A stretch of DNA of 64,000 nucleotides. Source: Pseudomonas azerbaijanoccidentalis (GTDB lineage: Bacteria > Pseudomonadota > Gammaproteobacteria > Pseudomonadales > Pseudomonadaceae). Every line of letters begins with the position of its first letter. The first letter of the stretch is position 1. Location of the stretch: NCBI RefSeq assembly GCF_019145495.1, contig NZ_JAHSTU010000002.1, forward strand, positions 620,001 through 684,000. Reading direction: 5' to 3'. Shown piece after piece: positions 46,534 through 54,468 of the stretch. The notes below the pieces were generated by a model. It ran no database searches. It was not told the DNA's origin and was given only the letters and a program-made list of their open reading frames with translations. Position numbers and translations under genes: made by a program.

Positions 46534-46659
46534 TGTAGCAGCTGCCGAAGGCTGCGTTCGGCTGCGAAGCAGTCGCTTTGCCAGATTCTCCAGAAGTATC
46601 GAAGCCGAATGATTTGACGACTGCTACGCAGCCGAACGCAGCCTGCGGCAGCTGCTACA
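46534..46659. repeat. Long inverted repeat related to REP (about 42-base arms)
   Basis: The left arm starts TGTAGCAGCTGCCGAAGGCT and the right arm ends AGCCTGCGGCAGCTGCTACA. The pairing extends through GCGTTCGGCTGCG and AAGCAGTCG to about 42 positions with only two mismatches, around a loop of about 40 bases. It is longer than the other REP pairs in the window and lies at the border of the AT-rich nuclease insert. Confidence 0.85.
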
Positions 46660-47210
46660 GTTAGAAAGCGCAGCAGGTGTCCGACTGTTGCGCGCCCCGT
46701 AACAGTGCATGTCGGGAATCGGTATTTTTCGTTTGCCGGCAAAGCCTTACTCTTGCCGGGCTTTCCGGAAAACACGCGCAAAGCACGAAGCAACGCCAAG
46801 TGATCCCGCCCTTGCCGCTTGCGACAGATTTCAGAGGAGTCGAACGTTTCGATTCATCGCCCCGAGTACACCGACGTTGATTTGTAGCTCCTGGATCCAA
46901 CGTCTTGTTTGGCCGCTGCGATTGCAGCGGCCTTTTTTTGGGCGATATTTTTTGCGTCGGTCTGCTTCACCTGATGTTTAAAAAAGGTCCTACAGGACAC
47001 TTCCTGCAATGCATAAGAATTACCTTTTTTACGCAGAGGTCAATCTCGACTTTATTCCCATCCAAGCGAAACACCTCTCATACTTTCACGCAAAAGACCA
47101 CACAATCCTCAGATCCACCGCCACTATTCTCGCGGTAACTTTTGATAGCACGAAAACACAATAGAAAAACTCAACTTTTAAATAGCGTGCAAATTCACAA
47201 GGATATGAAT
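46660..47210. other. AT-rich intergenic stretch before the nuclease gene
   Basis: Apart from the terminator described separately no feature is convincing. A 77-codon reading across 46905-47138 begins inside the terminator hairpin and looks spurious. The base composition falls clearly below that of the flanking genes from about 46940. No PrtN-type P-box or LexA box was recognised. Confidence 0.5.
46911..46939 (+). terminator. Orphan plus-strand terminator (possible small RNA 3' end)
   Basis: GGCCGCTGC and GCAGCGGCC form a 9-bp stem followed by TTTTTTT on the plus strand only. No plus-strand gene precedes it for more than 6 kb, so it may end an unannotated transcript starting within about 46700-46880. 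Confidence 0.6.
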
Positions 47211-47687
47211 ATGCAAAAATCACTTGGACCACCACCTCCCAACTCATCAAGGCCGGGTTATCTGGAACTAGATGGATACATCGACATAAGAGGCATTTGG
47301 TTGGGACCAGCCTCGCAAGGTAATGGTGCGGTGATTCCCAATCAAATTGCGGATAAACTCAGAGGACGAGACTTTCCAAATAGATCATTTAGAGAGGCAC
47401 TCTGGACAGCTGCTGCTAACGCCCCTGAATTATCCAAACAATTTAGCGCCAACAACATCGAGGAAATGAAACACGGAAGGGCCCCTTTTTCACGTAAAAA
47501 CGATAGAGTGGGTGGTCAAGTAAAGTTAGAGATGCATCATGTGAATCACAGTTCTAAAGGCGGTGAGGTCTACGATATCGACAACATTCGAGTTGTCACT
47601 CCAAAACGACACTCCGAGCTACACAAAGGAGGAAAACAATATGAGCAACTCCAATATCTCCAACTATGTCGAAAGCGAATTCCTTGA
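47211..47687 (+). CDS. Stand-alone colicin E9/pyocin-type HNH DNase
   Basis: 158 residues. From about residue 28 it matches the HNH nuclease domain of DNase bacteriocins: IPNQIADKLRGRDF, FREALWTAAANAPELSKQF, EMHH (Glu107, His109, His110), GGEVYDIDN (Asn125) and TPKRHSELH (His134, His138), the full metal and catalytic set. The arginine four residues before the Glu in colicin E9 is Gln here. There is no receptor-binding or translocation domain, only a short proline-rich leader, and a 17-residue tail overlaps the immunity gene. ATG at 47211 follows AAGGAT. Base use is AT-rich compared with neighbours. Confidence 0.8.
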   Translation: MQKSLGPPPPNSSRPGYLELDGYIDIRGIWLGPASQGNGAVIPNQIADKLRGRDFPNRSFREALWTAAANAPELSKQFSANNIEEMKHGRAPFSRKNDRVGGQVKLEMHHVNHSSKGGEVYDIDNIRVVTPKRHSELHKGGKQYEQLQYLQLCRKRIP

Positions 47688-47901
47688 ATTCCTTACTACA
47701 ATCTGTGAATCGAAGTTTGCGACTGAAAAAGAACAAATAGATGCAGTACTTTTATTTGAAGAGCTGACGGAGCATCCAGACGGATCTGACTTAATCTATT
47801 ACGCCGACTCAGATGAAGACTCAACACCCGAAGCCATCATTAAAAAAGTTTCCGCTTGGCGGGTTTCCAACGGAAAACCAGGTTTCAAAGAAGAAAAATA
47901 A
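47641..47901 (+). CDS. Colicin E9 immunity (Im9)-type protein
   Basis: 86 residues, acidic, the size of Im2/Im8/Im9. The conserved nuclease-binding helix reads EHPDGSDLIYY (Asp50, Tyr53, Tyr54, one less than in Im9), and the end has WRVSNGKPGFK, almost the Im9 ending. It should bind and block the preceding HNH nuclease in the cytoplasm. AAAGGAGG lies eight bases upstream of the ATG, inside the nuclease gene, an overlap of 47 bases. Confidence 0.92.
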   Translation: MSNSNISNYVESEFLEFLTTICESKFATEKEQIDAVLLFEELTEHPDGSDLIYYADSDEDSTPEAIIKKVSAWRVSNGKPGFKEEK

Positions 47902-47904
47902 AAT

Positions 47905-47940
47905 AATGGAGAAGGTATCCATACCTGCTCCATTAATATT
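47905..47940 (+). terminator. Hairpin after the immunity gene
   Basis: AATGGAG/CTCCATT encloses AGGTAT/ATACCT, followed by AATATT. A T-poor but stable terminator-like structure that ends the nuclease/immunity unit. Confidence 0.5.
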
Positions 47941-48850
47941 AAATCGCATACTTCTGCAAATTCCCCATCATCTCTTTCAACGCTTCAATATTGTCCTTCG
48001 GATGCGCCGCCCCTTCGAAATCGCAGATTTGCTGCCAATGCGCGGCTACGTCTTCAGGGGAGAAACCAACTCGTGGGTCGAATCCGGCGCCGAGGCTGCG
48101 TTCCCAGCGCACTTTGCCCATCCAGCCGCCGCCGACTTCAAACAGGCCGGAGGTTTCCTGGCAGTTTTCGCTGGCCAGGTACACCACCAGCGGGCTGACC
48201 AGTTCCGGTTTGAGTTGTTCGAACACTTGCGGCGGGATCAGGCCTTCGGTCATGCGGGTGCCGCCGGTGGGGGCGATGGCGTTGACCAGGATGTTGTTCT
48301 TGCGACCTTCGATGGCCAGGGTGCGGGTCAGGCCATAGAGGCCGAGTTTGGCCATGCCGTAGTTGGACTGGCCGAAGTTGCCGTAGATGCCCGAGGTGGA
48401 CGCGGTGAAGATCACCCGGCCGTAGTTTTGTTCGCGCATGTGTGGCCACGCGGCGCGGGTCACCTTGTAGGCGCCTTCGACGTGGACGCGGTAAACCAGG
48501 TCCCAATCGGCGTCGTCCATTTTGTGGAAGGTCTTGTCGCGCAGGATTCCGGCGTTGTTGACCACTACGTCGACGCGGCCGAAGGCATCGAGGGCGTGCT
48601 GGACCAGTTTGTCGCCGTCAGTGACCGAGTCGTGGTTGGCCACGGCAGTGCCACCGGCCTCACGAATTTCCGCCACCACGCGATCAGCAGCCGAGGCATT
48701 CGCGCCTTCGCCCTGGGCCGAACCGCCGAGGTCATTGACCAGCACTTTCGCGCCCTGTTTGGCGAACAGCAATGCGTGCGCCCGTCCCAGGCCGCCACCC
48801 GCACCGGTGATGATCACGACTTTATCTTCGAAGCGCACAGACTCATTCAT
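47939..48850 (-). CDS. SDR-family oxidoreductase (MFE-2 dehydrogenase-like)
   Basis: 303 residues. The cofactor motif ITGAGGGLGRAHA near residue 14, NNAG, and catalytic Ser-Tyr-Lys (TASTSGIYGNFGQSNYGMAKLGL) are present. The pattern VVNDLGGS after the first helix is typical of the (3R)-hydroxyacyl-CoA dehydrogenase part of peroxisomal MFE-2 proteins. ATG at 48850 has GGAG nine bases upstream. It may belong to fatty or hydroxy-acid oxidation; the substrate is not determined. Confidence 0.87.
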   Translation of the reverse strand: MNESVRFEDKVVIITGAGGGLGRAHALLFAKQGAKVLVNDLGGSAQGEGANASAADRVVAEIREAGGTAVANHDSVTDGDKLVQHALDAFGRVDVVVNNAGILRDKTFHKMDDADWDLVYRVHVEGAYKVTRAAWPHMREQNYGRVIFTASTSGIYGNFGQSNYGMAKLGLYGLTRTLAIEGRKNNILVNAIAPTGGTRMTEGLIPPQVFEQLKPELVSPLVVYLASENCQETSGLFEVGGGWMGKVRWERSLGAGFDPRVGFSPEDVAAHWQQICDFEGAAHPKDNIEALKEMMGNLQKYAI

Positions 48851-48975
48851 GTGGGGAAACTCCAACAGGCCAGGGACATTGCCTTGGAGTGTCAGGCACG
48901 GCGCTGCGGCTCACAATGAACACGGGGGAGGCTGAATGGTGTGCGATAAGGCTGGGGGATGATGAGCCCCAGCCT

Positions 48976-49878
48976 TCAGGAACAAGCGACTTTGAGCGGC
49001 GGTGAAACCAACCGGTCGCGAAACGCCAGGTAATGCTTGAGCACCTGGCACGGCGCCTCGATCTGGGGGTAGTGACCGATGTCGGTCAACAGCACGGTGT
49101 CTGGCTCGGGGATCAACTCGCGGTAACGCGCAACCATGTGTGCGCCCGAGATCGGATCGACTTCGCCATCGATCACTCGCATGGGCACATCGCCAAGCTG
49201 CATCGCTGCGACCCATCGATCGCGCTGAACACGCCGTTCCGGGATGTAGGTGATCAATTTGTGCATGATCCGCGGGCCGCGGTTACTTTCGATCAGGCTC
49301 CAGAAATCATCCATTTGGCTTTCGCTGGGGCTGGTTTTGGGACCGAAGATCTGACGGAAGCTTTTCACCAGTCCATCACGACTGAACGCGCGGCCGATCA
49401 TCCAGCCCAACGGGCTGAGCAGCAGTTTTTGCATCATGACCGGACGGTGGGTTTCCGGAAACAGGCCGCCATTGAGGAACACGCAACTGGCGAGGTTGAT
49501 GCGCGCCTCGTAATGCCGGGCCAACAGTTCCTGGGCCACGCTGTCGCCGTAGTCGTGAGCAAGGACGTGCACCGATTGCTCGACATTCAGGTGTTCGAGC
49601 AACGCCTGTTGCAGGTCGGCCTGCTCCAGCAAACTGTATTCATGGTTGACCGGTTTGGCAGAGTCGCCGAAACCCAGCATGTCGCAGGCAATCACCCGAT
49701 AGCGCTGAGCAAGTGGTTGCCAGAGATAGTGCCAGTCCCAACTGGCACTCGGGAAACCATGGATGAGCAGCAGCGGCTCACCCTGCCCCGCCGTCCAGTA
49801 ATGGATGGTCTGGCCACGGAACTTGAAAGTCTGGCTGCGCTTGCGCCAGACACTCAGGGGGATCTCGGCGAGTGGCAT
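48976..49878 (-). CDS. Alpha/beta hydrolase with aspartate nucleophile
   Basis: 300 residues. HGFPSASWDW carries the oxyanion-hole motif; the nucleophile elbow reads HDYGDS, putting Asp where serine hydrolases have Ser, as in haloalkane dehalogenases and epoxide hydrolases; the catalytic His is in DIGHYPQIE. An acid residue occurs in DGEVDPIS. Translation is coupled to the aldolase gene upstream (TAATG). It may hydrolyse an epoxide, halide or related substrate. Confidence 0.87.
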   Translation of the reverse strand: MPLAEIPLSVWRKRSQTFKFRGQTIHYWTAGQGEPLLLIHGFPSASWDWHYLWQPLAQRYRVIACDMLGFGDSAKPVNHEYSLLEQADLQQALLEHLNVEQSVHVLAHDYGDSVAQELLARHYEARINLASCVFLNGGLFPETHRPVMMQKLLLSPLGWMIGRAFSRDGLVKSFRQIFGPKTSPSESQMDDFWSLIESNRGPRIMHKLITYIPERRVQRDRWVAAMQLGDVPMRVIDGEVDPISGAHMVARYRELIPEPDTVLLTDIGHYPQIEAPCQVLKHYLAFRDRLVSPPLKVACS

Positions 49879-50660
49879 TAGAGTTTATAACCCGGGTCTT
49901 GTTTATCGAGTTTGCGCAGCAGCGCCGGCCAGGCCAGCGCTCCGCCCATGCCTTGGGAGCTTTTGGTAACGCCGGCAATCATCGCCTTGGCACCGGCGAG
50001 AATCTGCGGCTCGATGGCGATCAACTCGGCGCCACCGTTCTGCGCCATGACTTGAATGTCGCAGGCGCGCTGAAAGGTAAACATCATCAGGAAGGTATCG
50101 GCGATGGTGCTGCCGCAGGTCAACAGACCATGGTTGTGCAGCATCAAAAAGTTGTTCTCGCCGAGGTCGGCTTGCAGTCGCGCCTTTTCTTCGTGATTGA
50201 GCGCGACGCCTTCATAGGCGTGGTACGCCAGGCTCGACAGGACAAACAACGACTGTTGGCTGATGGGCAAAACTCCTTGTTTCTGCGCCGACACCGCAAC
50301 CCCCGAAGCCGTGTGGGTATGCAGCACGCAAACCACATCGTGGCGAACTTCGTGCACGGCGCTGTGAATGGTGTAACCGGCCGGATTGATCTCGTAAGGA
50401 CTGTCCATCAGTTTGTTACCGGCCTGGTCGACCTTGACCAGACTGGACGCCGTGATCTCATGAAACATCAAGCCGAACGGGTTGATCAGGAAGTCTTCGG
50501 TGCCAGGCACTTTGGCGGAGATGTGGGTGAAGATCAGATCATCCCAGCCGTGCTGGGCCACGAGGCGGTAACAGGCGGCGAGGTCAACACGGGTCTGCCA
50601 TTCAGCGGCACTGACCAAGTCTTTGACACTCTGTGAGGATTGGACGGGGGCTACGCTCAC
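49878..50660 (-). CDS. Class II aldolase/adducin family protein
   Basis: 260 residues. The metal site shows HTHT (residues near 114) and a later LHNHGLLTCG, the usual zinc histidines of fuculose-phosphate aldolase-like enzymes. The start is uncertain: GTG at 50660 has GAGG at a good distance, while a TTG at 50699 would add 13 residues. Overlaps the hydrolase gene by one base. The substrate is unknown; the family includes aldolases, epimerases and decarboxylases. Confidence 0.85.
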   Translation of the reverse strand: MSVAPVQSSQSVKDLVSAAEWQTRVDLAACYRLVAQHGWDDLIFTHISAKVPGTEDFLINPFGLMFHEITASSLVKVDQAGNKLMDSPYEINPAGYTIHSAVHEVRHDVVCVLHTHTASGVAVSAQKQGVLPISQQSLFVLSSLAYHAYEGVALNHEEKARLQADLGENNFLMLHNHGLLTCGSTIADTFLMMFTFQRACDIQVMAQNGGAELIAIEPQILAGAKAMIAGVTKSSQGMGGALAWPALLRKLDKQDPGYKL

Positions 50661-50892
50661 GGCAAGGAACCTCGGTTTTTTATTATGGAGTGTTTCCAAT
50701 GACTACCGAGTCTAGTCAGCCTCCGGGGTTCCTGTAGTTGCATTGGCAGCCAGCTTGATGGCCGAACGAGTCACTGCCCCAAAGAGTTTGGATCCGCGTC
50801 AAAGTACCGCCGCCAAGCCAGGCGAGACGCGCCTTTCAGCCCGCCTCGACAGAACCGTGACAACGGTTGAATCCCACGTAGAAGTCCGACGG

Positions 50893-51348
50893 TCAGTCGC
50901 GCAATGCGCTGGTCAGTTCAGCCAGCCAGGGCTCGGCATCGGCTTCCGGCGTCACACTTTCACTGGCGTCCAGACGCAACATCGGCAGGACTTCACGAAC
51001 ACCCAGCTCACCGAACAATTCGCGCATCAACTCACCACCGCCGCAAAAAGTATCGCCATAACTGGCGTCACCCAGCCCGATGACCGCGCCCGGCAAGCCA
51101 CGCCATGCGGCGGGCAACTGATCGCGAATCGCGAAGTACAGCGGTTGCAGATTGTCCGGCAATTCGCCCATGCCGGTGGTCGAAGTCACGGCCAGAAAAG
51201 CGTCCGGGCCGAAGGCTTGAATGTCAGCAAGGCTTGCACGCGGGTTGTGCAAGGTCTCGAAACCGGCGGTTTTCAAAATGGACGCGGCGTGACGGGCAAC
51301 TTCTTCAGCCGTGCCGTAGACCGAGCCGGAAATGATGGCGACTTTCAT
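50893..51348 (-). CDS. Flavodoxin (MioC-like)
   Basis: 151 residues. The FMN phosphate loop SGSVYGTAEEVA begins at residue 8, and STTGMGELPDN and LGDASYGDTFCGGG complete the FMN site. A cytoplasmic one-electron carrier of short-chain type. AGGA precedes the ATG. Its partner reductase is not in this window; divergent from the LOV gene. Confidence 0.88.
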   Translation of the reverse strand: MKVAIISGSVYGTAEEVARHAASILKTAGFETLHNPRASLADIQAFGPDAFLAVTSTTGMGELPDNLQPLYFAIRDQLPAAWRGLPGAVIGLGDASYGDTFCGGGELMRELFGELGVREVLPMLRLDASESVTPEADAEPWLAELTSALRD

Positions 51349-51449
51349 CAATCTGATCCTGAACCTGAGTGAAAGACCGGGATATTAACAGCACGGTCAG
51401 CATTGTTCTTTTAGAATGCCGCAGACAACCAACAAGGAAGGGTTTCACG

Positions 51450-51926
51450 ATGATCAACGCAAAACTGCTGCAACTGGCGATCAATGCCTCCAACGACGGC
51501 ATCGTGATTGCCGAAAAGGAAGGCGATCAAGACAAGATCCTGATTTACGTCAACCCCGCGTTCGAACGGCTGACCGGTTACACCAGCGAAGAAATCCTCT
51601 ACCAGGATTGCCGCTTTCTTCAATCCGGTGACCGCGACCAGCAAGCTCTCCCGGCGATCCGCGATGCCTTGAACAGCGAAGGCGCCTGCCGGGAAATCAT
51701 CCGGAACTACCGCAAGGACGGCACCCCGTTCTGGAACGAGCTGTCCATTTCCACAGTGAAAAACCCGAACGATGGGCAGGTTTATTTCATTGGTGTGCAG
51801 AAAGACGTGACTGTGCAGGTCAAGGCGCAGCAGCGGGTCGTGCAGCTTGAAGCGCAATTGGCTGAACTCCAGGCAGAGCTTGCTGCAATCAAGGCGACGA
51901 ACGGCGAAAACAAATCTGCGAATTAA
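51450..51926 (+). CDS. Short LOV photoreceptor
   Basis: 158 residues, essentially a single LOV domain plus a C-terminal coiled-coil helix (VVQLEAQLAELQAELAAI). The flavin-adduct motif reads YQDCRFLQ with the photoactive Cys54, and the ring-binding asparagines lie in the later FWNELSI strand. The sequence follows the short LOV proteins PpSB1/PpSB2 of P. putida, which lack an effector and signal by dimer rearrangement. AAGGAAGG precedes the ATG. Its likely partner is the LitR-like regulator nearby. Confidence 0.93.
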   Translation: MINAKLLQLAINASNDGIVIAEKEGDQDKILIYVNPAFERLTGYTSEEILYQDCRFLQSGDRDQQALPAIRDALNSEGACREIIRNYRKDGTPFWNELSISTVKNPNDGQVYFIGVQKDVTVQVKAQQRVVQLEAQLAELQAELAAIKATNGENKSAN

Positions 51927-51980
51927 TTGTCATTAACTACAATCACCAATGACTTTGTAACTATATCTTTCGAGTCTGCT

Positions 51981-52586
51981 ATGCAACGCGACGCGCTCCT
52001 GACCCAGGATGAGCTGGATTTTATCCAGACCATGCAACACAACCCGCAACTCAATGTGCGGGATGCGACGTCGAGTCTGCTCGTCAACGGTGGTTCGCAG
52101 ATCCGTGACTTGCTCACACGCCTTGCTGCGCATGAGCAAGTCACCATTCAAGCCAATTTCGAAAACCAACAGATGACCTTTCCCCTGCATCTGGTGGAAG
52201 ACGAGTTTCACGCGCTGCATCTGCGGCTCGGTGTTCCCAGCATCTATGAAGACGGGCCATTGGTTCGGCCGTGGCGGCTGGTGCTCGACGAACCGGTAGC
52301 GCTGGAAAACGCCAAGGGCCAGCCCGGCACGATGTGGGTGCACGAAGTGTCGTTCAAGGGTGTGTTGCTGGAAGTTCGCAACAAAACCAAAGCGCCGAAG
52401 CATTTCGCCCTGTGGTTCAGCCCGTCAGGCTATGAGCGAATCGCTTTGCGTGGCACGCTTGAGAAAGAAACCGAACAAGGCTTCTATGCGTATCAGTTGA
52501 GCCAGGACGACAAGGATGAAACCGAGCGTCTGCGCCAATATATCCTGCAGCAGCATCGACTGACTCACCCTACCCTGCATCTCTGA
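51981..52586 (+). CDS. PilZ-like protein of unknown function
   Basis: 201 residues. The C-terminal half carries the strand EVSFKGVLLEV, which resembles the D/N-x-S-x-x-G half of the PilZ c-di-GMP motif with Glu in the first position, and an RPWR stretch lies ahead of it; the RxxxR half is not evident. ATG at 51981 has GAG at seven bases. It lies between the LOV and MerR genes. Could be a degenerate c-di-GMP receptor or unrelated. Confidence 0.6.
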   Translation: MQRDALLTQDELDFIQTMQHNPQLNVRDATSSLLVNGGSQIRDLLTRLAAHEQVTIQANFENQQMTFPLHLVEDEFHALHLRLGVPSIYEDGPLVRPWRLVLDEPVALENAKGQPGTMWVHEVSFKGVLLEVRNKTKAPKHFALWFSPSGYERIALRGTLEKETEQGFYAYQLSQDDKDETERLRQYILQQHRLTHPTLHL

Positions 52587-52589
52587 CGA

Positions 52590-53549
52590 TCAGGTATCCA
52601 GACTGCCCGCCAGGAATTGATCCAGGCGCTGGCGCATCACCGTTCCCTCGTTACCCAGACAACCAATCGACGATCCGGCCAGGCTTTCCTGCGCCAGGTC
52701 CGACGCATCGCCCGCCAACATCACCGGACAATCCAGGCTCATCGCCAGGCGATTCAAACGTCGCGGCAGCTCGGGCGTCGGCACATGGTTGGAAAACAGC
52801 ACCAGCGCCTGAGGCTTGATCCGCTCGCAAACCAGGGTCAATTCATCAAACGGTTGGCCAATCGTCAGCACCCGCACTCCGGTTTGCCCGGTGCCGAGAA
52901 AGAGCGCAGCAATCAGCAGCTCAAGCTCCCGACATTGCCCGGCAAGGGCACAGACAATGACTCGCCGTGGCTGTTTGTCGCGAACCAGCAGCAAACGCTG
53001 CAACACCCGCGCTCGCAGAAAACCATCCAGGAAAAGCCATTCGCTGGTCCGCCCGAACGTGTCCTGGCGTTGCAGCAACTGTTTCCAGAGCGGAAGTAGG
53101 ATGTCCTGAAACACGACCGGCTGCGCGTAAGTGGAAAAGATCTGTCCGTAAACCTGATCCAGTCGAGCCTCGTCAAACGCGACGACCGCGGTCTCGACCT
53201 GCTGCTGCCATTGCGCATAGTCGGCTTGCACAAGGTCGTTGGGGATGATGTGCGCCAGCGCCTGAAGCGGAGCAGCCTTGGCCAGTATCTTGCCGATTTT
53301 GCTGACGGCGACGCCGCGTTCGATCCAGTCGAGAATGCTGCGCACACGCTCAACATCGGTCATCGAGTAGAGGCGATGCCCACTATCGGTGCGTATCGGC
53401 ACAACGAGCCCGTACCGACGCTCCCATGCACGCAAGGTGACCGGGTTGACGCCAGTCAGACGCGACACCTCGCGAATGGGGAAAAGCTCTTCCTGCTCAA
53501 GTGCATCGGACTGGCTGGAATCCGTAGCGATGTCAGTGAGTACGGGCAT
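52590..53549 (-). CDS. MerR-family LitR-like regulator, class II (B12 ligands lost)
   Basis: 319 residues. The MerR winged helix (FPIREVSRLTGVNPVTLRAWERRYGL) is followed by a helical bundle and a Rossmann-like region that fit the cobalamin domains of CarH/LitR. Where these carry EH in the helical bundle this protein reads EW (TSEWLF), and where they carry xxHEL it reads QCREL, so adenosyl-B12 cannot be bound in the usual way. This fits class II LitR proteins such as PplR of P. putida, which respond to light through a short LOV protein. Start ATG 53549 preferred over 53561 by ribosome-site distance. Confidence 0.85.
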   Translation of the reverse strand: MPVLTDIATDSSQSDALEQEELFPIREVSRLTGVNPVTLRAWERRYGLVVPIRTDSGHRLYSMTDVERVRSILDWIERGVAVSKIGKILAKAAPLQALAHIIPNDLVQADYAQWQQQVETAVVAFDEARLDQVYGQIFSTYAQPVVFQDILLPLWKQLLQRQDTFGRTSEWLFLDGFLRARVLQRLLLVRDKQPRRVIVCALAGQCRELELLIAALFLGTGQTGVRVLTIGQPFDELTLVCERIKPQALVLFSNHVPTPELPRRLNRLAMSLDCPVMLAGDASDLAQESLAGSSIGCLGNEGTVMRQRLDQFLAGSLDT

Positions 53550-53595
53550 CGGGTTCAACATCCTTGTAACGTTCGAGTCCCATTCTAACCCCCGC

Positions 53596-53615
53596 TCCCC
53601 GTAAATTTTCCGTAA
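53596..53615 (+). promoter_or_regulatory. Direct repeat CCGTAAA between the MerR-type and ABM genes
   Basis: Two CCGTAAA copies lie four bases apart in the divergent region, ahead of a further AATAACGG. A possible binding site for the regulator; weak by itself. Confidence 0.3.
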
Positions 53616-53758
53616 AAATTCAATAACGGAATGTCACAGACGCGCAGGGCAGAATCAGGAATAATCCTTGCTTGTCCCGAGACGCAGCCCATCACCCCGG
53701 CGCTGCGCCTGGCGAAACTCCTATCCGGAGTGTCGCAATCGTTATACGGAGATACAAA

Positions 53759-54328
53759 ATGTCTACCTCCCCCGTTACGCTAATGGTTGCGCGTCGCGTC
53801 GCCGATGGGCGCTATCAGGACCTGATGACCTGGTTGCGCGAAGGCGAACAACTGGCCACCGACTTCCCCGGCTATCTCGGCTCCGGCGTGCTCGCTCCGC
53901 CTCCCGACGATGACGAATTCCAGATCATTTTCCGTTTCGCCGACGAACAGACTCTGCATGTCTGGGAACACTCGGCCTCGCGCACCGCGTGGCTGGCACG
54001 TGGCAGCGACTTGTTTGCCCACCCCACCGAACATCGGGTCAGCGGCATCGAGGGCTGGTTCGGCGCGGCAGGTCAGCGTCCACCGCGCTGGAAACAGGCT
54101 GTGGCGATCTGGCTGGCGTTCTTTCCGGTTTCGCTGCTGTTCAACTTTGCCCTGGGCCCGGTGATGAGCGAAATGGGCCTTTTCAGCCGCGTGTTCGTCA
54201 GCACCCTGTGCCTGACGCCACTGATGGTGTACTTCTTTATTCCCTTGTCGACGCACGTGCTGGCAGGCTGGCTGAACAGAAAGACGCAACCCCGTTCATT
54301 GACGGTCAAATCGGTCAGCAATCACTAA
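53759..54328 (+). CDS. Antibiotic biosynthesis monooxygenase-domain membrane protein
   Basis: 189 residues. Residues 1-95 form an ABM-like ferredoxin fold (TLMVARRV, WEHSASRTAWLARG), and the C-terminal part has two hydrophobic helices (AVAIWLAFFPVSLLFNFALG, FVSTLCLTPLMVYFFIPLSTHVLAGW). ABM domains act on small quinones or as heme-degrading enzymes; this fused form is uncharacterised. CGGAG precedes the ATG. Divergent from the LitR-like regulator, so light control is likely. Confidence 0.75.
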   Translation: MSTSPVTLMVARRVADGRYQDLMTWLREGEQLATDFPGYLGSGVLAPPPDDDEFQIIFRFADEQTLHVWEHSASRTAWLARGSDLFAHPTEHRVSGIEGWFGAAGQRPPRWKQAVAIWLAFFPVSLLFNFALGPVMSEMGLFSRVFVSTLCLTPLMVYFFIPLSTHVLAGWLNRKTQPRSLTVKSVSNH

Positions 54329-54468
54329 TGCCCCATGGGGCACGTTGGTTCAAACGCTTGATATCCGGATCGCTACGGATGGGAGAAGGTAGCCGCTAGC
54401 GCGAGCACTTCAGTTATGCTGCATGCATTTAGCCCATGCATAGACCTACTGAAGTTGATCGTACATCT

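Noticed and set aside
46905..47138. 77-codon reading upstream of the nuclease gene
   Set aside because: It begins within the terminator hairpin and shows no bacteriocin-like sequence, so it is not the missing N-terminal part of the toxin.
47142..47210. Longer TTG start for the HNH nuclease
   Set aside because: ATG at 47211 has a better ribosome site, and the added residues do not match nuclease leaders.
46534..47940. Prophage or tailocin remnant around the HNH nuclease
   Set aside because: No phage structural, lysis or regulator gene was found; only the AT-rich toxin/immunity pair differs from the background.
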